64,000 nt of DNA from Winogradskyella tangerina (GTDB lineage: Bacteria > Bacteroidota > Bacteroidia > Flavobacteriales > Flavobacteriaceae): contig NZ_QERF01000002.1 of the NCBI RefSeq assembly GCF_003260205.1, positions 546,979 through 610,978 of the forward strand, given 5' to 3'. The notes under the pieces are model-generated. The model was not told the DNA's origin and did no database searches. It saw only the letters and a program-made list of their open reading frames with translations. The translations under genes were made by a program, and so were the position numbers. Positions 56,517 to 64,000 of this stretch are shown here, piece after piece. Every line of letters starts with the position of its first letter. Within the stretch, counting starts at the first letter, position 1.

Positions 56517-56524
56517 TATATTTG
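56517..56524 (+). promoter_or_regulatory. Candidate -7 promoter element of the pentapeptide-repeat gene
   Basis: TATATTTG is a perfect TAnnTTTG match only 4 bases before the ATG at 56529, so the mRNA would be nearly leaderless. A TTTG at 56488-56491 is 25 bases upstream, further than usual. Confidence 0.4.
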
Positions 56525-56528
56525 CTTC

Positions 56529-57101
56529 ATGGATTTACCAATAATAGACAATCAGACCTTTAACAATCAAGACTTTACAACTAACCTCCTTCCCAAAGCA
56601 GAATATAGCTATTGCACATTCGTTAATTGTAATTTTGAAAATTCTGATATATCAAACAATGTTTTTTTAGAATGCGAATTTCACGATTGTAATTTTAGTA
56701 ATGTCAATCTTAAACACACCACACTGAACGATGTATTGTTTAAAGACTGCAAGCTTGTTGGTGTAAATTTTAGAGACTGCAATGATTTTTTAATGGCATT
56801 TAGCTTTGTGGATTGTAATCTGAATTTGAGTAGTTTCTCAGAGATGACTATTAATAAAACCCAATTCTCAACATGCAAAATGCATCAAGTTGATCTCACC
56901 TCTACCGAGGCTAAGTCTTGCCACTTTAATAACTGCGATCTCAAAAACGCCTTGTTCGAAAATTCAAATCTAGAAGGATCAGATCTTTCGTCTGCTTTCA
57001 ATTTCGAAATTGACCCGTCTTCAAATCATTTAAAGTCAGCAATATTTTCAAAAGACAATCTTTTCGGCCTTCTAAAGCCCTTCAGAATTAAAGTAAAATA
57101 G
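56529..57101 (+). CDS. Pentapeptide-repeat protein
   Basis: 190 residues from the ATG at 56529 (MDLPIIDNQTFNNQDF); an in-frame extension to 56481 runs through the terminator hairpin and is rejected. Repeats of the A(D/N)LXX type, with many CxFxNCNF and CDFxxCNL variants, run through most of the protein (YCTFVNCNFENSDI, FLECEFHDCNFSNVNL, FKDCKLVGVNFRDC, FNNCDLKNALFENSNL). They should form a right-handed quadrilateral beta-helix. It resembles Qnr-like proteins in layout, but a gyrase-protecting role is not shown; such proteins are common and diverse. Confidence 0.85.
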   Translation: MDLPIIDNQTFNNQDFTTNLLPKAEYSYCTFVNCNFENSDISNNVFLECEFHDCNFSNVNLKHTTLNDVLFKDCKLVGVNFRDCNDFLMAFSFVDCNLNLSSFSEMTINKTQFSTCKMHQVDLTSTEAKSCHFNNCDLKNALFENSNLEGSDLSSAFNFEIDPSSNHLKSAIFSKDNLFGLLKPFRIKVK

Positions 57102-57194
57102 ATTTAGAAATTTTCACCTACTTAAATTATTAAATTCATAATTTTTTAAGTAAGCACTTATTAATCCTATACCTAGAAAACACAAGTGTTTTTG

Positions 57195-57202
57195 TATATT
57201 TG
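57195..57202 (+). promoter_or_regulatory. Candidate -7 promoter element of icd
   Basis: TATATTTG matches TAnnTTTG, 50 bases upstream of the icd ATG at 57253. Confidence 0.5.
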
Positions 57203-57246
57203 CACAGCTTAAAATTAAGCCTAAGTACTTTTATTTTATTTTTTAG

Positions 57247-59472
<2,226 letters not shown>

Positions 59473-59480
59473 ACTTAAGT

Positions 59481-59517
59481 TAAAAGAGCTTCATTTTGAA
59501 TGAAGCTCTTTTATTTT
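59481..59517 (+). terminator. Terminator after icd
   Basis: The 15-bp perfect stem (59481-59495 with 59499-59513), core AGAGCTTCATT / AATGAAGCTCT, has a TTG loop and is followed by Ts. Its 3' edge overlaps the promoter element of the next gene. Confidence 0.92.
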
Positions 59518-59519
59518 TG
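59512..59519 (+). promoter_or_regulatory. Candidate -7 promoter element of the TonB receptor operon
   Basis: TATTTTTG matches TAnnTTTG and lies 20 bases before the ATG at 59540; it overlaps the end of the icd terminator. Confidence 0.45.
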
Positions 59520-59539
59520 TTAAGACTTAAAAAAATGCA

Positions 59540-61915
59540 ATGAATAGAAAAACATTTCTTGTTTTTACGATCTTCCTATGGACTTCAATCAGCATTCTTG
59601 CTCAGGAAAAATTCACGCTCAGCGGAACAATTACAGATAGTCAAAGTAACGAAACTCTTATCGGTGTAAACATTATAGTACCTGAAATTCAATCGGGTAC
59701 AATGACTAATGAATATGGCTTCTATTCTATCACATTACCTGAAGGGACTTACAAAGTTCAAATTAGTTATTTAGGATTTCTAACTATTAATGAGACCATA
59801 GTTTTGAATGCTGATATGACTAAAAACTTCAAGCTTCAGGAGTCCGCTGAAAGCCTAGACGAAGTGGTTATTGAAGAAGATGTTGAAAAGTTGAATATCA
59901 GAAAACCTCAAATGAGTGTTAATGCACTCTCAATTCAAACCATAAAAAATATGCCGGTGGTTTTGGGTGAAGTTGATGTTATAAAATCCATCACCTTACT
60001 TCCAGGAGTTACCAATGCAGGTGAAGGATCCTCAGGTTTTAACGTAAGAGGTGGCGCCGCTGATCAAAACCTGATCTTACTCGATGAAGCTACGATCTTT
60101 AATTCATCGCATTTATTCGGATTCTTTTCGGTTTTTAATCCAGATGCCATTAAAGACATCAAATTATATAAGGGTGGAATACCAGCTAAATATGGCGGAA
60201 GAATTTCTTCAGTTTTAGATATTTATCAGAAGGAAGGAAACAGTAGTGAATTTCATATGAATGGCGGAATCGGATTAGTTTCAAGCAGATTGCTTGCCGA
60301 AGGCCCTATCAAAAAAGACAAAGGCTCGTTTTTATTTGGAGGTCGAAGTAGTTACGCCCACTTGTTTTTACCACTTTTTGATATCGACAATGTTGCCTAT
60401 TTCTACGATCTGAATACGAAATTGAGTTACAGATTAAATGAAAGAAACAGCATTTTCTTATCTGGTTACTTCGGAAGAGATGTATTCAATATTCAGGATA
60501 GCTTCGAAAACACCTATGGTAATACGGTCGTTAATTTCCGTTGGAATCATTTATTCTCAGATAAACTGTTTTCAAACTTATCATTGATCTATTCAGACTA
60601 TTATTACGGACTAGACTTAAATTTCGTAGGGTTTGAATGGGAATCTGGTATCAGAAACTTTAATGTGAAATACGATCTGAAGCATTACATCAGTAACAAC
60701 TTTAAATTAGAGTATGGATTAAATAGTATCTATTATAAATTCAATCCTGGTGAGATCAATCCAAACACTGAAGACTCAGGCATTAATCCATTTAAGCTTA
60801 TTGATAAATACGCCTTTGAAAATGCAATTTATATCGATGCCGAGCACAAATTAAGCAATAAACTATCTGTGAGTTATGGTGCAAGATTCAGTACATTTCA
60901 TCGATTAGGACAAGACGAATTAAATATCTACGAAAATGACAATCCCGTTATTTTCAATGAAGCTTTAGGAATTTACGAAAAAGCAGAACCCACCGGGACC
61001 GAAACATTTAGCAGAAGTGATGTAATTGCGTCTTTTGCCAATATAGAACCACGTTTCGCAGTGGCTTATCAGCTTAATGATAAGTCTTCTGTAAAGGCGA
61101 GTTACAACAGAATGAGTCAGTATTTGCACTTACTCTCTAATACAAGTTCACCAACCCCATTAGATGTGTGGTCACCGAGTGGTAAATATATCGAACCGCA
61201 ATTGCTCGATCAGGTAGCCTTAGGTTATTTTAGAACATTTAACAACAACACGTATTCACTTGAAGTAGAAACATTCTACAAGAAAATTCAAAATCGAATA
61301 GATTATATTGACGGTGCTGATTTAATTGCCAATAACGCTATTGAACAAGTTATACTCAATGGAGAAGCCAGAGCTTACGGTCTCGAAGTCTTATTAAGAA
61401 AAAATGAAGGTAGGCTTAAAGGATGGTTAGCATATACACTTTCTAGATCTGAGCAACGTACACCAGGAAGAACGCCAGTTGAAACAGGTATCAATAATGG
61501 TGAATGGTATAAAACGCCTTTTGATAAAACACATGACATATCACTTACAACGAGTTATTCATTGAATGAAAAATGGTCACTGAGTTCAAATTTCTTATTT
61601 CAAACAGGACAGCCAGCGACTTTCCCGAACGGGCAATATGAATTTAACGGTATTGTAGTACCAAGCTTTGAAGCGCGAAACTCTAGTAGATTACCAGCGT
61701 ATCACCGTTTGGATCTATCTGTTAATTATAATCCAAACCCTAATAGTCAAAAACGCTTTAAGGGCGAATGGGTTTTTGGAGTGTATAATGTTTATAACCG
61801 AAGAAATGCAGTAAACCTTACTTTTCGTGAAAACCGAATGTCGGGAACAAACGAAGCAGTTCGGTTAGCTATCTTCGGAATAGTGCCTTCGGTATCTTAT
61901 AATTTTAAATTTTAA
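59540..61915 (+). CDS. TonB-dependent receptor with carboxypeptidase-like regulatory domain
   Basis: 791 residues. Signal peptide about 1-21. A CarbopepD_reg-like beta-sandwich follows (about 24-110: FTLSGTITDSQSNETLIGVNI, TYKVQISYLGFLTINETI), then the plug (about 115-235: LPGVTNAGEGSSGFNVRGG, DQNLILLDEATIFNSSHLFG, KGGIPAKYGGRISSVLDI) and a 22-strand-type barrel ending in an aromatic residue (VSYNFKF). It imports an unknown substrate across the outer membrane. It is shorter than SusC proteins and is paired with a DUF4249 lipoprotein 4 bp downstream, a common partner in Bacteroidota. Confidence 0.92.
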   Translation: MNRKTFLVFTIFLWTSISILAQEKFTLSGTITDSQSNETLIGVNIIVPEIQSGTMTNEYGFYSITLPEGTYKVQISYLGFLTINETIVLNADMTKNFKLQESAESLDEVVIEEDVEKLNIRKPQMSVNALSIQTIKNMPVVLGEVDVIKSITLLPGVTNAGEGSSGFNVRGGAADQNLILLDEATIFNSSHLFGFFSVFNPDAIKDIKLYKGGIPAKYGGRISSVLDIYQKEGNSSEFHMNGGIGLVSSRLLAEGPIKKDKGSFLFGGRSSYAHLFLPLFDIDNVAYFYDLNTKLSYRLNERNSIFLSGYFGRDVFNIQDSFENTYGNTVVNFRWNHLFSDKLFSNLSLIYSDYYYGLDLNFVGFEWESGIRNFNVKYDLKHYISNNFKLEYGLNSIYYKFNPGEINPNTEDSGINPFKLIDKYAFENAIYIDAEHKLSNKLSVSYGARFSTFHRLGQDELNIYENDNPVIFNEALGIYEKAEPTGTETFSRSDVIASFANIEPRFAVAYQLNDKSSVKASYNRMSQYLHLLSNTSSPTPLDVWSPSGKYIEPQLLDQVALGYFRTFNNNTYSLEVETFYKKIQNRIDYIDGADLIANNAIEQVILNGEARAYGLEVLLRKNEGRLKGWLAYTLSRSEQRTPGRTPVETGINNGEWYKTPFDKTHDISLTTSYSLNEKWSLSSNFLFQTGQPATFPNGQYEFNGIVVPSFEARNSSRLPAYHRLDLSVNYNPNPNSQKRFKGEWVFGVYNVYNRRNAVNLTFRENRMSGTNEAVRLAIFGIVPSVSYNFKF

Positions 61916-61919
61916 CCAG

Positions 61920-62735
61920 ATGAAAAAGGTATTTTCTTTACTAATAATTTTAACCTTAATCACCAATTGTGAAGACGTTATCGACGTGGACTTGAATACG
62001 GCTGAGCCGAGGTTAGTCATAGATGCATCTATAAACTGGTTCAAAAATACTACAGGCAACGAACAAAGCATTAGACTTAGTTTAACCGCCCCGTTTTTCG
62101 ATGAATCTGTACCACCTGCTAATGGTGCCTCAGTGCAAATCACAGACTCAAATAACAATGTATTCAATTTTGTGGAAGATGGTCTTACAGGTATCTACAG
62201 AAACAACAATTTTGTACCTGTTATTGATGAGACTTACACCTTGACAATTGAATATGAGGGAGAAACTTATACCGGTACAGAAATTTTAAAATCGGTAGTT
62301 CCTATAGACTTTGTGGAGCAAGAGGACGAAGGTGGGTTTTCAGGCGAAGACATAGAACTTAAAGCCTTTTATACAGATCCTGCTAATATTGAAAATTATT
62401 ATTTCTTCGAGTTTATAAGTGATATTCCAACAGTTCCTACTCTAGAAGTTTACGAAGATAGATTCACTGATGGTAATCAAATTTTCGGTTTTTATACCGA
62501 AGAAGATCTCGAATCTGGTGATCTTGTTACCATAAGAAATTATGGCGTATCTGAACGCTTTTACGAATTCATGTTTGTTCTGCTTCAACAAGGAAGTGAA
62601 GAAAGCGGCGGACCATTTGAAACCCAACCGGCAACTGTAAGAGGAAATTGTATAAACACAACGAATCCAGACAATTTCCCTTTTGGATATTTTCGTCTTT
62701 CAGAAGTTGATGAATTAATATATACTGTTCAGTAA
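61920..62735 (+). CDS. DUF4249 family lipoprotein
   Basis: 271 residues. The signal MKKVFSLLIILTLITNC has its lipobox cysteine at 17, followed by the family-typical EDVIDVDLNTAEPRLVIDASI. The rest is beta-rich (SIRLSLTAPFFDESVPPANGASVQITD, YTLTIEYEGETYTGTEIL) with a conserved C-terminal CINTTNPDNFPFGYFRLSEVDE. DUF4249 lipoproteins accompany TonB receptors, and this one is coupled to the receptor at 59540. A substrate-capturing or surface-accessory role is inferred from that pairing. Confidence 0.9.
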   Translation: MKKVFSLLIILTLITNCEDVIDVDLNTAEPRLVIDASINWFKNTTGNEQSIRLSLTAPFFDESVPPANGASVQITDSNNNVFNFVEDGLTGIYRNNNFVPVIDETYTLTIEYEGETYTGTEILKSVVPIDFVEQEDEGGFSGEDIELKAFYTDPANIENYYFFEFISDIPTVPTLEVYEDRFTDGNQIFGFYTEEDLESGDLVTIRNYGVSERFYEFMFVLLQQGSEESGGPFETQPATVRGNCINTTNPDNFPFGYFRLSEVDELIYTVQ

Positions 62736-62795
62736 ATAGTAAGAAGTTAGCCGACTCTTAGTGTTTTCAGTTAATTTATTTCTTAACTTTATCCT

Positions 62796-63611
62796 ATGAG
62801 CTTTACCAAAACAACGGAGCAAGATTCTCATTATAACGACTTAGAAAAAATGTCGGTTAATGAGATTATTTCTCATATGAATTCTGAAGATAAAACAGTA
62901 CCTATTGCTGTTGAAAAAGCACTTCCCCTAGTAGAGATTTTGATTGAAAACGTAGTGAAAAAAATGAAAGATGGAGGGCGTCTATTTTACATTGGCGCTG
63001 GAACAAGTGGACGATTAGGAATTTTAGATGCTTCAGAATGTCCACCAACTTTTGGTGTGCCTAACGATTTAGTGATAGGTTTAATTGCCGGAGGTGATAG
63101 TGCCATCAGAAAGGCAGTTGAAAATGCGGAAGATTCTACATCTCAGGGTTGGATGGATCTTAAAGCGCATAACATATCCGAGAAAGATGTTGTAATTGGA
63201 GTTGCAGCATCGGGCACAACGCCTTATGTAGTTTCAACCATAAAACGGTGTAACGAAGAGAAAATCATTACCGGATGCATCACTTGTAATAAAAATAGTC
63301 CTTTGAGTATTGCCGCTCAGTTTCCAATAGAAGTAGTTGTAGGTCCAGAATTTCTAACTGGGAGTTCAAGAATGAAAGCAGGTACAGCTCAGAAATTAGT
63401 CCTTAACATGATTACTACGACCACTATGATTCGTTTGGGAAGGGTTAAAGACAATAAAATGGTAGACATGCAACTTAGTAACAACAAGTTGGTTGACAGA
63501 GGTGTTAAGATGATTATGAACGAATTAAATGTTACTGAGGAAGAGGCATCACAATTACTTGAAAAACATCAAAGTGTAAGAAAGAGTATATCATATGGAC
63601 GAAAACAATAG
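62796..63611 (+). CDS. murQ: N-acetylmuramic acid 6-phosphate etherase
   Basis: MurQ removes lactate from MurNAc-6-phosphate during peptidoglycan recycling. The 271-residue protein has an SIS domain with GAGTSGRLG (67-75), the catalytic glutamate E81 in ECPPTFG, the second conserved VVGPEFLTGSSRMKAGTAQKLVLNM segment, and a C-terminal helical tail. It overlaps the DUF6095 gene by 17 bp. No MurNAc kinase gene is in this window. Confidence 0.95.
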   Translation: MSFTKTTEQDSHYNDLEKMSVNEIISHMNSEDKTVPIAVEKALPLVEILIENVVKKMKDGGRLFYIGAGTSGRLGILDASECPPTFGVPNDLVIGLIAGGDSAIRKAVENAEDSTSQGWMDLKAHNISEKDVVIGVAASGTTPYVVSTIKRCNEEKIITGCITCNKNSPLSIAAQFPIEVVVGPEFLTGSSRMKAGTAQKLVLNMITTTTMIRLGRVKDNKMVDMQLSNNKLVDRGVKMIMNELNVTEEEASQLLEKHQSVRKSISYGRKQ

Positions 63612-63831
63612 AACCGATCGAAAAATACTGGTAAAGGGTTTAAAGCGGATGGCAATCTGTCTTCTTTTAATGTTTGCAGGTCCTACATTACTTCATATAG
63701 CCTTAAGTAATGACGATAAGCCATTATATATTCCTCTTCTTATATTAGCCATTATTCTCTGTATTGGTGCAATTGCTATGTTTTTTATTGGCCTTAATAC
63801 TATTGCTGATAGTATATTCAAAAAGAAGTAA
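63595..63831 (+). CDS. Small membrane protein of the DUF6095 family
   Basis: 78 residues with two membrane helices (about 18-36 and 46-66) and charged ends. DRKILVKGLKRMAICLLLMFAGPTLLHIAL and the closing IGLNTIADSIFKKK match what I recall of DUF6095 proteins found behind murQ in flavobacteria. The 17-bp overlap with murQ indicates coupling. Function unknown. Confidence 0.78.
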   Translation: MDENNRTDRKILVKGLKRMAICLLLMFAGPTLLHIALSNDDKPLYIPLLILAIILCIGAIAMFFIGLNTIADSIFKKK

Positions 63832-63856
63832 ATAATTCAAATATTAAATTTTCAGC

Positions 63857-63889
63857 AAAAAAAAGCCTCCAAGAAAATCTTGAAGGCTT
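63857..63889 (-). terminator. Terminator of the rRNA operon
   Basis: On the minus strand the 12-base arms AAGCCTTCAAGA and TCTTGGAGGCTT (one T-G pair) flank a TTT loop, followed by eight Ts. It lies directly after the 5S rRNA 3' end and also closes the gap behind the convergent DUF6095 gene. Confidence 0.88.
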
Positions 63890-63892
63890 AAA

Positions 63893-64000
63893 AAAGGCGG
63901 CGACCTACTCTTCCACGATTGTAGTACCATCGGCGCAAACGGGCTTAACTTCTCTGTTCGGAATGGTAAGAGGTGAGCCCCGTCGCTATAACCACCTTAA
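63893..64000 (-). rRNA. rrf: 5S ribosomal RNA
   Basis: The reverse complement begins TTAAGGTGGTTATAGCGACG, contains the conserved CATTCCGAACAGAGAAG and ends GTAGGTCGCCGCCTT. The 5' AAGGTGG pairs with the 3' CCGCCTT as helix I. The length of about 108 is complete or nearly so. The exact 5' end coincides with the window edge. The 23S and 16S genes should lie beyond the window on the right. Confidence 0.93.

Noticed and set aside
56529..57101. Qnr-type quinolone-resistance protein
   Set aside because: Pentapeptide repeats alone do not indicate gyrase protection; the Qnr loop features cannot be recognised.

Overview
The window is chromosomal DNA of a flavobacterium (Bacteroidota, probably marine Flavobacteriaceae). 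The evidence is the low G+C content, several secreted proteins ending in type IX secretion (T9SS) sorting domains, a TonB receptor/DUF4249 lipoprotein pair, DUF4835 (PorD-type), DUF6095 and DUF2279 proteins, a monomeric isocitrate dehydrogenase, a long-form GAPDH, and repeated matches to the Bacteroidota -7 promoter element TAnnTTTG. Most of the window is ordinary housekeeping chromosome. I found no transposase, integrase, phage gene, CRISPR array or tRNA.

Layout. 1-6422 (+): end of a Gfo/Idh/MocA oxidoreductase, 3-hydroxybutyryl-CoA dehydrogenase, a DUF1015 protein, yggS, an exonuclease/GIY-YIG fusion, a voltage-gated-type channel and miaA. 6458-11373 (-): a histidine kinase/response regulator pair, coaE, a YbbR-domain protein and a glycosyltransferase. 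11425-22105 (-): five consecutive large T9SS-secreted proteins. Three carry FG-GAP/VCBS propellers with an ASPIC/UnbV domain, and one of these is fused to a complete vanadium-haloperoxidase/PAP2-type domain. 22283-29718 (-): fabI, recN, porD-like, coaBC, rpoZ-like, bamD, dapA and a small conserved protein. 29787-31906 (+): a 5'-nucleotidase split into two genes, and a DoxX protein. 31895-36719 (-): a membrane protein, ligA, a LOG protein, prmC and a GNAT.

36781-40343 (+): LEA-type lipoprotein, ribD, HAD hydrolase, EamA transporter and IMPACT/YigZ protein. 40338-40766 (-): thioesterase. 40943-45042 (+): dnaA behind a terminator-like leader hairpin, LMW phosphatase, secreted sugar dehydrogenase and an RsmI-like methyltransferase. 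45039-49063 (-): cell-wall genes (lysozyme-fold enzyme, mltG, dapF) with a DUF2279 protein and a GNAT. 49216-55843 (+): HtrA protease, GAPDH, two LVIVD-type lipoproteins, a coiled-coil membrane protein, trmD and rplS. An 8-bp tandem repeat lies just before the rplS promoter. About 56090-56498 holds a non-coding, strongly structured sequence resembling part of a group II intron. Then follow a pentapeptide-repeat protein, icd, a TonB receptor with its lipoprotein, murQ and a DUF6095 protein. The window ends in a 5S rRNA gene on the minus strand, the tail of an rRNA operon.

The points most worth a second look are the structured RNA at 56090-56498, the propeller-haloperoxidase fusion at 16733-20770, the terminator hairpin in the dnaA leader, the missing canonical start of the exonuclease/GIY-YIG gene and the 8-bp repeat tract at 55219-55370. 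I see no convincing new multigene defence or metabolic system.
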